Counted from the first letter of the stretch, positions 34,139 through 44,689 are shown. The stretch is DNA of 64,000 nt from Prado023 sp963774745 (GCA_963774745.1 CAVZGE010000002.1:496001-560000); one strand, 5' to 3'. The notes: generated by a model not told the origin, from the letters alone. Made by a program: numbers and translations.

Positions 34139-36190
34139 ATGCAGGTATCAACCACCCAGCTCGTCGAGTTGGATCTCGACAGCTCGGCCACCACGAAGGA
34201 CGCGGCTGTTGATCGCCTCGTCGCCGTGGCAGCGGCCGCCGGCCGGGCCAGCGACCCGGCGACACTTCGCGCAGACGTCGCAGCCCGCGAGGAGCTGCTC
34301 CCCACCGGCATCGAGGGTGGGATCGGCATCCCGCACGCCCGCTCGGCCGGGATCGACGAGCCCACGGTCGTGTTCGGCCGCTCCACCAATGGGATCGACT
34401 GGGGCGCTGCCGATGGCCCCGCCAACCTGGTCTTCCTCATCGCGGTGCCCGAGGGCGCCGGTGACGAGCACCTGCAGATCCTGGCCAGCCTGTCGCGAGC
34501 GCTGATGAAGCCCGAGTTCCGCGACACCCTGCTCAAGGCCACCGACCCCCAGGTCGTGGTCGACACCATCAACGCCGCAGCCACTGGGGAGGCCCCAGCC
34601 GCGCGGCCGGCAGCCCCGGTCGCCGCGGCGGCTGCTCCCGCTGCGGCGGCTGCAGCGGCCCCCGCCCCGAAGGAGACCAAGAAGATGAAGTTCGTCGGCG
34701 TGACCTCGTGCCCCACGGGGATCGCGCACACCTACATGGCCGCTGAGGCCCTGGAGCAGGCTGCGAAGGCTGCCGGCCACGAGATCGTGATCGAGACCCA
34801 GGGCTCGGGCGGCTTCCAGAAGCTCGACCCGCAGGTCATCGCGGCCGCCGACGGCGTCATCTTCGCCAACGACGTGGAGGTGCGCGACAAGGCCCGGTTC
34901 GCCGGCAAGCCGACCCTCTCGTCGGGCGTGAAGCGCGCGATCAACGACGCCCCCGCGATGATCAAGGAGGCCGTTGCCGCAGTCGAGGCCGGTCCGGTCC
35001 CCGCAGGCACGGCCGCAGCTGCCGCTGCGGCGTCGGCCAGCTCCGGTGGCATGGCCACCAAGGTCGAGGAGGGTCACTTCGGCATCCGCCTGCGCGGCTA
35101 CCTGATGACCGGTGTCTCGTACATGATCCCGTTCGTCGCAGGCGGCGGCATCCTGATCGCCCTGAGCTTCATGCTCGGCGGCTACGAGATCGTCGCGGTC
35201 AACGCCGACCCGCAGGCGTTCATCGACCAGTTCAGCTTCTTCGACCTGAGTGACTGGGCCGGGCTCATGTTCATCCTCGGTGCGGTCGCCTTCGGGTTCC
35301 TGAACGCGGTGCTCGCCGGATTCATCGCCTACGCCATCGCCGACCGGCCAGGCCTCGTGCCCGGCTTCGTCGCGGGTGTCGCTGCCGGGACGATCGGGGC
35401 CGGCTTCCTCGGCGCCATCGTCGGCGGCCTCACCGGTGGCTTCATCGCGCGGTTCATGTCGCAGCTCAACGTGCCCAAGGCGATCCGCGGCGTCATGCCG
35501 GTCGTGATCATCCCCCTGGTGGCGACCTTCCTCAACGGAGCGTTGATGCTCACCGTCCTGGGCAAGCCGCTGGCCGCGGTCCAGAAGGGCCTCACCGACT
35601 GGCTGGCCGGACTCTCGGGTGCCAACCTGATCCTGCTCGGCGCCATCCTCGGCCTGATGATGGCCTTCGACATGGGCGGCCCGGTCAACAAGACCGCCTA
35701 CGTCTTCGCCACGCTGAACCTGACCACCGCCATCGCGGACAACAACGGCCCGGCCCTGCAGATCATGGCCACCGTCATGGCCGCCGGCATGGTTCCCCCG
35801 CTGGCGATGGCGCTGTCCTCGACCGTGCTCCGGCCGAAGCTCTACACCGAGGCTGAGCGGGAGAACGGCAAGGCGGCCTGGCTCCTTGGTGCCTCCTTCA
35901 TCACCGAGGGTGCGATCCCGTTCGCCGCGTCCGATCCGCTGCGGGTCATCCCCTCGCTCATGGCCGGCAGCGCCCTCACCGGCGCCCTGGTGATGGCCTT
36001 CGGCTCCGAGCTGCGGGCACCGCACGGTGGCATCTGGGTCATCTCGCTGATCAGCAACCCGTTGATGTACCTCGTCGCGATCGCGGCGGGCACCGCACTG
36101 AGCGCCTTCATGGTCACGGCCCTGAAGTCGCGCAACCCGATCACCGACGAGGCGATCGAGGAGTCGCTTACCCACGCTGCGATCGCCTGA
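34139..36190 (+). CDS. fruA: Fructose-specific PTS enzyme EIIABC
   Basis: 683 residues that import and phosphorylate fructose. Residues 1-150 are EIIA with the phospho-His (about 66) in GIGIPHARS. An Ala/Pro-rich linker covers about 155-180. EIIB (about 183-285) has the phospho-Cys 191 in GVTSCPTGIAHTYMAAEAL. A second Ala/Ser linker leads to EIIC (about 310-675), with about nine TM segments and fructose-EIIC motifs such as FDMGGPVNKTAYVF and ITEGAIPFAASDPLRVIP. CGGAGG precedes the ATG. HPr and EI are not encoded in the window. A strong terminator follows. Confidence 0.95.
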   Translation: MQVSTTQLVELDLDSSATTKDAAVDRLVAVAAAAGRASDPATLRADVAAREELLPTGIEGGIGIPHARSAGIDEPTVVFGRSTNGIDWGAADGPANLVFLIAVPEGAGDEHLQILASLSRALMKPEFRDTLLKATDPQVVVDTINAAATGEAPAARPAAPVAAAAAPAAAAAAAPAPKETKKMKFVGVTSCPTGIAHTYMAAEALEQAAKAAGHEIVIETQGSGGFQKLDPQVIAAADGVIFANDVEVRDKARFAGKPTLSSGVKRAINDAPAMIKEAVAAVEAGPVPAGTAAAAAAASASSGGMATKVEEGHFGIRLRGYLMTGVSYMIPFVAGGGILIALSFMLGGYEIVAVNADPQAFIDQFSFFDLSDWAGLMFILGAVAFGFLNAVLAGFIAYAIADRPGLVPGFVAGVAAGTIGAGFLGAIVGGLTGGFIARFMSQLNVPKAIRGVMPVVIIPLVATFLNGALMLTVLGKPLAAVQKGLTDWLAGLSGANLILLGAILGLMMAFDMGGPVNKTAYVFATLNLTTAIADNNGPALQIMATVMAAGMVPPLAMALSSTVLRPKLYTEAERENGKAAWLLGASFITEGAIPFAASDPLRVIPSLMAGSALTGALVMAFGSELRAPHGGIWVISLISNPLMYLVAIAAGTALSAFMVTALKSRNPITDEAIEESLTHAAIA

Positions 36191-36265
36191 TCGCACGGTG
36201 TCGGAACGCATCACAACTGAACCGCACGACGTGACGGGCACATAGCGGTTCCCGTCAACACGGAC

Positions 36266-36298
36266 CAGGGGCTGGCACCTAGTGGGTGCCAGCCCCTG
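36266..36298 (+). terminator. Strong intrinsic-type terminator of the fructose operon
   Basis: A perfect 14-bp stem (arms 36266-36279 and 36285-36298) around the loop TAGTG, 76 nt after the EIIABC stop. It lacks a U-run. Confidence 0.75.
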
Positions 36299-36376
36299 GA
36301 CCTTGCGCACCCTGGTGGGCCGCCGGTCGCCGCCCGCGGGCGGTCGGACGTGGGCGGTCGGACGTGGGCCGTCGGG

Positions 36377-37741
36377 TCAGGACTGCGAGGCGCCGATCAG
36401 GCTCTCATCGGCCGCCGAGCGCGCCGAGGCCCGCACCCGGCGATCGGCCGGCCCACGCCGACGGGCGGAGCGCGCCTGTGTGGTGGCCCACTGGTCCAGG
36501 CTCGTCCAGGCCGTGCGGCCGCGGTGCCCGATCCAGTAGACCCGGGCGCGCAGGATCACGAGTACCGCGGCGAGCAGGGTCAGGACGCTCAGCGGGGAGG
36601 GCATGCCCGGCATCGGGATCGAGGGCAGCCCAAGGCTCAGGGCGCGCGGCTGGATCGGTGCTGTCGGGGCGTCCGCGGCGGGTGCGCCACCGGAGGCCAC
36701 GGCATCCCGATTGGCCGGCGCCTTGCCCTTCTCCGGCAGGGCCAGGATCGCTCGGTCGAACTGAGGGGCGGGCGCGGAGGGGTCGCTGAGGCTACCGACG
36801 GGGCTGAGCTTGTCGGCGTTGGCGAAGCCCCACTTCAGCAGCGTCTCGCTGGCCCGGTAGGTGTTTCCGCCGATGTGGAACAGGGTGACCAGCAGTCGCC
36901 GTCCGTCCTTCTCGGCGCCCGCGACCATGGTGTTGCCGGCCTTGCTCGTGTAGCCGGACTTGCCGCCCAGGTACCCCTCCAGGCGCTGGTTCACCACAGT
37001 GCGGTTGTGGTTGTAGACCGGGTAGATGACGCGCTTGCCGTTCTCCATCTTCCCGGGGAAGTCGACCTGGCGGCGCAGGAGGCTGTCGGCGACCTCGCGG
37101 TTGGCCAGGGCGGCCCGCCCGATGAGCGCCATGTCGTAGGCGGTCGTCACCTGGCCGTCAGCGTCCAGGCCACTGGGGTTCTTGGCCGTGGTGCGCGACG
37201 CGCCCAGGCGCGCGGCCTCGGCGTTCATCTGCTCGACGGTCACCTTCACCCCGCCGTTGGCGCGGGCCAGGGCCTCGGCCGCGTCGTTGGCACTCGGCAT
37301 GAGCGCGGCGTTCATCAGGTCGGCCACCGTGTAGGTCAGGCCCTTGTACAGCACGACGCGGTTGCCCTCGGCGTCCTCGTCAGCCGCGACGGCGCGGTAC
37401 GGCTGCTCGGGGGCCAGCCGCGGCGCGACCGTCAGCGCTGTCAGGAGCTTCAACGTCGAGGCCGGGCGCACGACGAGGTCGGGGTTCAGCGAGGCCAGGA
37501 TCTGGCCTGAGTCGAGGTCGGCCAGCACCCAGGAGTCGGCCGCGACGGGGGGAGCGGCGACGGTGCCGTCCTTGACCGCCATCTGGATCGTCGCGGTCTG
37601 GCCCGAGGGCGTCCTCACCTCGGTGCTGCCCGTGACTGCTGGTGCGGGATCCTCCCCCGGCAGGCCGACGGCAGCCTGTGCGGGGAGCAGCACGGCAGCG
37701 GACAGGGTGAGCGCGGCGAGCACGCGGGAAGTGGCACTCAT
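36377..37741 (-). CDS. D-alanyl-D-alanine carboxypeptidase (PBP5/DacC-type)
   Basis: 454 residues. Trims stem peptides of peptidoglycan on the outer face. A signal peptide (about 1-25) is followed by a peptidase S11 domain: SxxK is PASTLKLL (Ser 95, Lys 98), SxN is MPSANDAAE (Ser 150, Asn 152) and the KTG box is GGKSGYTSKAGN (Lys 261). A Pro/Ala linker, a C-terminal TM helix (about 380-405) and a basic cytoplasmic tail follow, so it is anchored at its C-terminus. TAGCCT lies 10 nt before the ATG. The 77 bp between it and the fructose terminator contain a short GGTCGGACGTG direct repeat. Confidence 0.92.
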   Translation of the reverse strand: MSATSRVLAALTLSAAVLLPAQAAVGLPGEDPAPAVTGSTEVRTPSGQTATIQMAVKDGTVAAPPVAADSWVLADLDSGQILASLNPDLVVRPASTLKLLTALTVAPRLAPEQPYRAVAADEDAEGNRVVLYKGLTYTVADLMNAALMPSANDAAEALARANGGVKVTVEQMNAEAARLGASRTTAKNPSGLDADGQVTTAYDMALIGRAALANREVADSLLRRQVDFPGKMENGKRVIYPVYNHNRTVVNQRLEGYLGGKSGYTSKAGNTMVAGAEKDGRRLLVTLFHIGGNTYRASETLLKWGFANADKLSPVGSLSDPSAPAPQFDRAILALPEKGKAPANRDAVASGGAPAADAPTAPIQPRALSLGLPSIPMPGMPSPLSVLTLLAAVLVILRARVYWIGHRGRTAWTSLDQWATTQARSARRRGPADRRVRASARSAADESLIGASQS

Positions 37742-37961
37742 AACGCGTCACAGGCTAAGTGCGGACCTGCCCGGTTCCGGGGAGCGACGCGGCTGTTGAC
37801 GCTCGCGAAATCCCCGGATCGGCCACCGCACGGTGCCGGTCGGCTGGCAGCAGCCCACACTCACCGATCATCGACCAAGAACGGCACGTATCGGCCAACC
37901 TGTGGCGCTGAGCGGCCGCATGTGGCCGGATCGCGCCCGTGGGCGGACCTCGGCCGGGAGT

Positions 37962-38728
37962 TCAGCCGCGGTAGATCAGGGCGCGCTTCACTTCCTGGAT
38001 CGCCTTGGTGACCTCGATGCCGCGCGGGCAGGCGTCGGTGCAGTTGAAGGTGGTCCGGCAGCGCCAGACACCCTCCTTGGAGTTCAGGATCTCCAGGCGC
38101 TGCTCAGCGCCCTCGTCGCGGCTGTCGAAGATGAACCGGTGCGCGTTGACGATGGCCGCCGGGCCGAAGTACTGCCCGTCGGTCCAGAACACCGGGCACG
38201 ACGTCGTGCAGCAGGCGCACAGGATGCACTTGGTGGTGTCGTCGAAGATCGCCCGGTCCTCGGCGGACTGCACGCGCTCCTTGGTGGGCTCGTTGCCGGT
38301 GGTGATCAGGAACGGCATCACCTCACGGAACGCCTGGAAGAAGGGCTCCATGTCCACGACGAGGTCCTTCTCCAGCGGCAGGCCCTTGATCGCCTCGATG
38401 ATGATGGGCTTCTTCGCGTTCAGGTCCTTGATCAGGGTCTTGCACGCCAGCCGGTTGCGCCCGTTGATCCGGATCGCATCCGAGCCGCAGATGCCATGGG
38501 CGCACGAGCGGCGGAACGTCAGCGTCCCGTCCTGCTCCCACTTGATCTTGTGCAGCGCGTCGAGGATCCGGTCGGTCGGGAACACATCGACGGTGAAGTC
38601 CTGCCAGAACGGCTCGGGGCCCTCGTCGGGCAGGAACCGACGCAGCCGGATCGTCACCGGGAACGGCTGCGGGATGTCGGTGGCAGCGGATGGTGCCGTG
38701 ACTGTGGGGGCGGGGGCGTCGGTGGCCA

Positions 38729-38729
<1 letters not shown>
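37962..38729 (-). CDS. sdhB: Succinate dehydrogenase iron-sulfur subunit
   Basis: 255 residues. The N-terminal [2Fe-2S] ferredoxin-like domain has SCAHGICGSD and NRLACKTL. The C-terminal domain has the [4Fe-4S] motif CILCACCTTSCP and the [3Fe-4S] group CRTTFNCTDACPRGI, with the Cys residues in the usual places. It carries electrons from SdhA to the quinone site. It is the last gene of the leftward order sdhC-sdhD-sdhA-sdhB, and its start overlaps the sdhA stop (TGATG). The 220 bp between it and dacC hold nothing recognised. Confidence 0.96.
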
Positions 38730-40483
<1,754 letters not shown>

Positions 40484-40502
40484 GGCTCGCGCCACTCTCC
40501 GA

Positions 40503-40901
40503 TCAGGCGATGGTGGGGTCGAAGGTGAAGATCACCAGGGTCCCCAGGACGAGGATGAACACGACGGCCACGGCGAGCAGGGTGAGCAGCCAGAAGCGGG
40601 TTCGCGGCTTCTCGGCGTAGTCGCTGATGACCGTGCGCATGCCGTTGCCGCCGTGGATCATGGCCAGCCACAGCTGCAGCAGGTCCCAGACCTGCCAGAA
40701 CGGGCTGGACCAGCGCCCGGCAACGAAGCCGAAGTTGATGCGCTGCACGCCGCCGTCGAGGATGTTCATGATCAGCAGGTGGCCCAGGACCAGGAAGACC
40801 AGGACGAGCCCGGAGATCCGCATGAAGAGCCACGAGTAGCGCTCGTAGTTGCTGCTGCGCGCAGCCCGCGCGCTGCGGGGATCGGCGATCTCGACGCTCA
40901 T
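40503..40901 (-). CDS. sdhD: Succinate dehydrogenase hydrophobic membrane anchor subunit
   Basis: 132 residues with three TM segments (about 25-50, 65-88 and 105-130). The conserved N-terminal cytoplasmic stretch is NYERYSWLFMRISGLVLVFL, and LVLGHLLIMNILDGG contains the probable haem-ligand His. With SdhC it anchors SdhAB and forms the quinone site. Its ATG overlaps the sdhC stop. Confidence 0.9.
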   Translation of the reverse strand: MSVEIADPRSARAARSSNYERYSWLFMRISGLVLVFLVLGHLLIMNILDGGVQRINFGFVAGRWSSPFWQVWDLLQLWLAMIHGGNGMRTVISDYAEKPRTRFWLLTLLAVAVVFILVLGTLVIFTFDPTIA

Positions 40902-41293
40902 GATGTGCTCCCGAAGAGTGCCTCGGCGGTGTGCTTGAGCATGAAGTACGCACCGGGGATCATGATCAGTGCCCACACGACCACGATCGTGCGGAACATG
41001 GCCTTCTGGTGCCGCGGGCCCTCGGCCCAGAAGTCGACCAGGATGATCCGGATGCCGTTGAGCGCGTGGTAGAGGACCGCGCCGACCAGTCCGACCTCCA
41101 GGAGGTTGACGATCGGGGTCTTGTACGTGGCGATCACCATGTCGTAGGCGTCCGGGGAGACCCGCACGAGGGCGGTGTCCAGGACGTGGACGAGGAGGAA
41201 GAAGAACACCGCGACGCCGGTGATGCGATGGGCCACCCAGGACCACATCCCCTCACCGCCGCGGTACAGGGTCCCCGCAGGCGCAGTGGCCAT
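40898..41293 (-). CDS. sdhC: Succinate dehydrogenase cytochrome b556 subunit
   Basis: 131 residues with three TM segments. The SdhC signature MWSWVAHRITGVAVFFFLLVHVLD contains the quinone-site Arg and a His suited to bind haem b, and YHALNGIRIILVDFW marks the second helix. ATG 41293 is favoured because AAGGAGG stands 8 nt upstream. An in-frame ATG at 41347 lies 7 nt after TAGACT, so an 18-residue longer leaderless form is possible. It is the first gene of the sdh operon. Confidence 0.92.
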   Translation of the reverse strand: MATAPAGTLYRGGEGMWSWVAHRITGVAVFFFLLVHVLDTALVRVSPDAYDMVIATYKTPIVNLLEVGLVGAVLYHALNGIRIILVDFWAEGPRHQKAMFRTIVVVWALIMIPGAYFMLKHTAEALFGSTS

Positions 41294-41354
41294 CGGTGGA
41301 GCCTCCTTGCTCGGAAGTGGCGGCCGTGGCGGGGGCATCCGCCACATGGTGGGC

Positions 41355-41360
41355 AGTCTA
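41355..41360 (-). promoter_or_regulatory. Putative -10 box of the sdh operon
   Basis: TAGACT on the minus strand. Transcription starting about 7 nt downstream gives either a 54-nt leader to the sdhC ATG at 41293 or a leaderless start at ATG 41347. Confidence 0.35.
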
Positions 41361-41466
41361 GTCCTGAGCCCCGGCGGCGCACCGGCGAGGATGCCCACCC
41401 CGGTCCCCGAAGCCCCCAGCCCAAGGTCCCGCCCACCCCCCGCCCGCGCCCCCGCCCCCTTCCTTC

Positions 41467-41518
41467 GTGATCCATTCGGGTTGCCGACCTTCTAGGCCAC
41501 AGAACCTGAATGGATCAC
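41467..41518. repeat. 52-bp repeat, left copy, flanking the DUF559-type gene
   Basis: Begins GTGATCCATTC and ends GAATGGATCAC, a perfect 11-bp terminal inverted repeat that can fold as a hairpin. In inverted orientation it matches the copy at 42661-42712 over its full length without gaps, including GTGATCCATTCGG and GACCTTCTAG. It lies 43 nt past the stop of the enclosed gene. Confidence 0.75.
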
Positions 41519-41561
41519 CGGCGAGGGAGTGCGCAGCGGCAGCGGCTCCGGGTGGGTCGGG

Positions 41562-42587
41562 TCAGGCGGCCGACTCGGCGGTCCGGGACGTCGTGGCCCG
41601 ACACGTGGGTCCGCAGGCGTGGATCGCCCCGGTCCACCCACGGACGTGGAGCAGCTCCCCGACCTGGTCGGCAACGAGACAGGGACCGCCAGCGACCGCG
41701 AGCCATCCGAAGCGCAGGGTCGCATGCCCTGTGAGGGTCGCGTGGTTGTCGCGGCCCTGGTCACGCAGGACCTGCGACTCCTGCTCGTGACCGAGGCGAC
41801 CGTCCAACTCGATGATCACCCCGTGATGTTCATAGAGCACGTCCCGGTACGCGCGGCGCACGCCCGAGTCCGCTGGTGCCTGGGCCCTCCCCAGGGGCAG
41901 CCCGTGGGGTCGAGCCACACGGTTTCGATAGCGCCTCTCGAGCTCACTTGTGACACCCACGCGAACCTCAGCGCACACTTGGTCGACCAGGCGCCTCCTG
42001 CGCAGCCGTGGCTTCGTGGCCGCGGCAGCCAGGATGCGATCGGGGGTCGTGAGTCGCAGCCGGCAGGCGCGCTGGATCACGTCGACGGCCGCAGCGTCGG
42101 ACCCGGCCCCCGCCACAGCAGCCAGGACGGTGTGATCGATGCTGAGCACTGGTGGGACCCGCGCGGGGTGGGCCAGAACGTCAGGGCGTGGGACCCGAGT
42201 CACGCGCACTCCGCGGGCCCGGCGGCTGCATCCATCCGGCATCACCATCGTGATGGGCTCGTCCGCCGCGAGGTCGCCATCTGCCAGACCCCAGTACCTG
42301 GCGGCGGTGGTGCCGCCGACAACGCCCGTCGGCCCAAGCGCCAGGTGAGCAGCCCACATCCGTGCCGCCAACCCCGCCGGTCCCCGGTGAGTGAGGTGCA
42401 CACCGCGATGCAGCGAGGTCCAGCGCCCGCTGGCCAGCAGCCTCCGGATCGCATCGGCGGGCAGGCCGGCGGCCTTCGCCTGCGCCGTCGTACACACGCC
42501 GGCCTGATGCCCGGCGATGGCCTCGGCGCTCCGCAGGGCGGTGGCCAGCAGGGGATTGCGACGTGGCATGCCCGGATGCTGCGCCAT
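41562..42587 (-). CDS. AbiEi antitoxin-like / DUF559 (Vsr-fold nuclease-like) protein
   Basis: 341 residues. The N-terminal third (about 25-90) looks like the AbiEi-type winged helix of type IV antitoxin proteins: GVCTTAQAKAAGLPADAIRRLL then GRWTSLHRGVHLTHRG. The middle is TAARYWGLADGDL with ITMVMPDGCSRRARGVRVTR. The C-terminus (about 225-320) resembles the DUF559/very-short-patch-repair endonuclease fold: RDVLYEHHGVIIELDGRLGHEQ, with acidic and His residues, and RDNHATLTGHATLRFGW. Such genes recur as orphans in actinobacteria. No AbiEii toxin gene is adjacent. Two inverted 52-bp repeats enclose it. Function unknown; nuclease activity is inferred. Confidence 0.75.
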   Translation of the reverse strand: MAQHPGMPRRNPLLATALRSAEAIAGHQAGVCTTAQAKAAGLPADAIRRLLASGRWTSLHRGVHLTHRGPAGLAARMWAAHLALGPTGVVGGTTAARYWGLADGDLAADEPITMVMPDGCSRRARGVRVTRVPRPDVLAHPARVPPVLSIDHTVLAAVAGAGSDAAAVDVIQRACRLRLTTPDRILAAAATKPRLRRRRLVDQVCAEVRVGVTSELERRYRNRVARPHGLPLGRAQAPADSGVRRAYRDVLYEHHGVIIELDGRLGHEQESQVLRDQGRDNHATLTGHATLRFGWLAVAGGPCLVADQVGELLHVRGWTGAIHACGPTCRATTSRTAESAA

Positions 42588-42660
42588 GAGTACGGCGTCG
42601 TCCAGCAGTCGTCCACAGGTGGGATGTGAACCGGCAGTCGTCCCGCCGAGATCCGCCCCC

Positions 42661-42712
42661 GTGATCCATGTGGGTTGGTGACGCTAGAAGGTCCCGAAGC
42701 CGAATGGATCAC
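42661..42712. repeat. 52-bp repeat, right copy, inverted relative to the left copy
   Basis: The reverse complement starts GTGATCCATTCGG and contains GACCTTCTAG in the same register as the left copy. It lies 73 nt upstream of the DUF559-type start codon. No target-site duplication was seen outside the pair. Confidence 0.75.
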
Positions 42713-42854
42713 CGGGCGTTCGGCCGGGGGCAGCGGGGCGGGGCGGGCGGGCGTGTGCGCCCAGGGGCGCGTTCGGGGGCGGGGGATGCGATCCGGGCCT
42801 TTGGTCCCGTCCGGAGGGGACGGGGTGCACGGCGACTCCCGAGGGGGGCGGGCC

Positions 42855-42860
42855 TAGCCT
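42855..42860 (+). promoter_or_regulatory. Putative leaderless -10 box of the acyl-CoA mutase gene
   Basis: TAGCCT ends 6 nt before the ATG. The interval from the 52-bp repeat to this box is G-rich and otherwise featureless. Confidence 0.4.
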
Positions 42861-42866
42861 TGGGCC

Positions 42867-44435
42867 ATGGCAACCACCGAGTCCGGACGTCCGTTCGCCC
42901 CCCTCTACGACGCCGAGTCGCGTGCCGGTGCCGACCCCGCGCTCATCGGCGCCCCGGGCGAGTACCCGTACACGCGCGGGGTGTACCCCTCGATGTACAC
43001 CGGCCGGCCCTGGACGATGCGCCAGTACGCCGGGTTCGGCACCGCCGCGGAGTCCAACGCCCGCTACCACCAGCTGATCGGCGCCGGCCAGACCGGCCTG
43101 TCGGTCGCCTTCGACCTGCCCACCCAGATGGGCTACGACTCCGACCACCCGTTGGCCTCCGGCGAGGTCGGCAAGGTCGGTGTGGCCATCGACTCGATCG
43201 ACGACATGCGGACGCTGTTCAACGGCCTGCCCCTGGACAAGGTCTCCACGTCCATGACGATCAACGCCCCGGCGGCGGTGCTGCTCCTGGCCTACCAGAT
43301 CGTCGCCGAGGAGCAGGGGATCCCCGGCTCCGCCCTGACCGGCACCATCCAGAACGACGTGCTCAAGGAGTACATCGCCCGCGGCACGTACATCTACCCG
43401 CCGGCGGCGTCCCTGCGCCTGATCACCGACATCTTCGGCTACTGCGCGGACGAGCTGCCCAAGTGGAACACCATCTCGATCTCCGGCTACCACATGGCCG
43501 AGGCCGGGGCCACCCCCGCGCAGGAGATCGCGTTCACCCTGGCCGACGGCATCGAGTACGTGAAGGCCGCCATCGCCGCCGGACAGGACGTCGACGACTT
43601 CGCCCCGCGGCTGGCGTTCTTCTTCGTCTCGAGGACCAGCCTGCTCGAGGAGGTCGCGAAGTTCCGCGCCGCCCGACGGATCTGGGCCCGGGTGATGCGC
43701 GAGCAGTTCGGCGCGAGGAACCCGAAGTCCCTCATGCTGCGCTTCCACACCCAGACCGCCGGGGTCCAGCTGACCGCCCAGCAGCCTGAGGTGAACATGG
43801 TGCGCGTGGCCATCCAGGCCCTGGCAGCGGTCCTCGGGGGAACCCAGAGCCTGCACACCAACTCCTTCGACGAGGCCATCGCGCTGCCCACCGAGAAGGC
43901 TGCCCGCCTGGCGCTGCGCACCCAGCAGGTGATCGCCTACGAGTCCGACGTGTGCAAGACGGTCGACCCGTTCGCGGGCTCGTACGCCATCGAATCCCTC
44001 ACCGACGATGTCGAGGCGGCAGCGGTCGAGCTGATGGACAAGGTCGCCGAGCTCGGCGGCGCTGTCGCGGCCATCGAGAACGGGTTCCAGAAGTCCGAGA
44101 TCGAGCGCTCGGCGTACCGGATCGCCAACGAGATCGACGCCGGCGAGCGCGTTGTCGTGGGGGTCAACAAGTTCACGATCGACACCGACGAGCCCTACGA
44201 GCCCCTTCGGGTGAACCCGGCGATCGAGGCCGAGCAGCGCGCCCGCCTGGAGAAGCTGCGGGCCGAGCGGGGCGACATCAGCGCGCTGCTGGAGGCCGTG
44301 CGCGAGGCTGCCCGCGGATCGGAGAACGTCCTCTACCCGATGAAGGAGGCGCTCAAGGCGCGCGCCACCGTCGGCGAGGTGAGCACGGCGCTGCGCGACG
44401 TGTGGGGTGAGTACGTGCCGCACGACGTGTTCTGA
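42867..44435 (+). CDS. Acyl-CoA mutase large subunit (methylmalonyl-CoA mutase family), no B12-binding domain
   Basis: 522 residues covering only the TIM-barrel substrate domain of the adenosylcobalamin-dependent mutases. Diagnostic stretches are YTRGVYPSMYTGRPWTMRQYAGFGTAAESN, VAFDLPTQMGYDSDHP, NTISISGYHMAEAG and GGTQSLHTNSFDEA. The approximately 130-residue cobalamin domain with the DxHxxG motif is missing, so a separate small subunit must exist elsewhere. This split layout is known for isobutyryl-CoA and 2-hydroxyisobutyryl-CoA mutases and for some methylmalonyl-CoA mutases. The substrate cannot be fixed here. The gene is not in an operon with its neighbours. Confidence 0.87.
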   Translation: MATTESGRPFAPLYDAESRAGADPALIGAPGEYPYTRGVYPSMYTGRPWTMRQYAGFGTAAESNARYHQLIGAGQTGLSVAFDLPTQMGYDSDHPLASGEVGKVGVAIDSIDDMRTLFNGLPLDKVSTSMTINAPAAVLLLAYQIVAEEQGIPGSALTGTIQNDVLKEYIARGTYIYPPAASLRLITDIFGYCADELPKWNTISISGYHMAEAGATPAQEIAFTLADGIEYVKAAIAAGQDVDDFAPRLAFFFVSRTSLLEEVAKFRAARRIWARVMREQFGARNPKSLMLRFHTQTAGVQLTAQQPEVNMVRVAIQALAAVLGGTQSLHTNSFDEAIALPTEKAARLALRTQQVIAYESDVCKTVDPFAGSYAIESLTDDVEAAAVELMDKVAELGGAVAAIENGFQKSEIERSAYRIANEIDAGERVVVGVNKFTIDTDEPYEPLRVNPAIEAEQRARLEKLRAERGDISALLEAVREAARGSENVLYPMKEALKARATVGEVSTALRDVWGEYVPHDVF

Positions 44436-44624
44436 GCCGTACCTCCCGCGTCGGCCCGCGACGGGCGGCACCCGCTCGCGGCCTGCCAGGTGTGCGGTGT
44501 GCAGCGCAGGGCGGAGCGGAGCACGAGCGCCCGGCGAAGCGACCCTTCCCGGGTGACGCGGATCGTGACCGAATCGTGTCCGACATGGCCCTTGACATGG
44601 TCCGGGGCATCGCGTCGGCGCGGG

Positions 44625-44630
44625 TAAAAT
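44625..44630 (+). promoter_or_regulatory. Possible -10 box of the nucleoside-uptake operon
   Basis: TAAAAT is the most AT-rich hexamer of the gap. A TTGACA at 44592 is 27 bp upstream, too far for a normal -35, so recognition may need an activator or a different -35. Confidence 0.3.
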
Positions 44631-44689
44631 TCCGCGCAGACGTGGTCTGGCGCCGCATCGGCGCCTCGTCGGAATGAGATGGAGAACGT

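Noticed and set aside
40484..40495. GTG at 40495 as the sdhA start
   Set aside because: The GGAGAG ribosome site would be one base from that GTG. The ATG at 40483 has proper spacing and gives the normal N-terminus.
41467..42712. Classical insertion sequence or composite transposon
   Set aside because: There is no transposase-like protein, no DDE or HUH motif, and no target-site duplication. The enclosed protein is AbiEi/DUF559-like. The repeat pair is reported as a finding without calling it an IS.
44592..44630. TTGACA plus TAAAAT as a standard sigma-70 promoter of the nucleoside operon
   Set aside because: The spacer is 27 bp, far from 17. Only the -10 box is kept, at low confidence.
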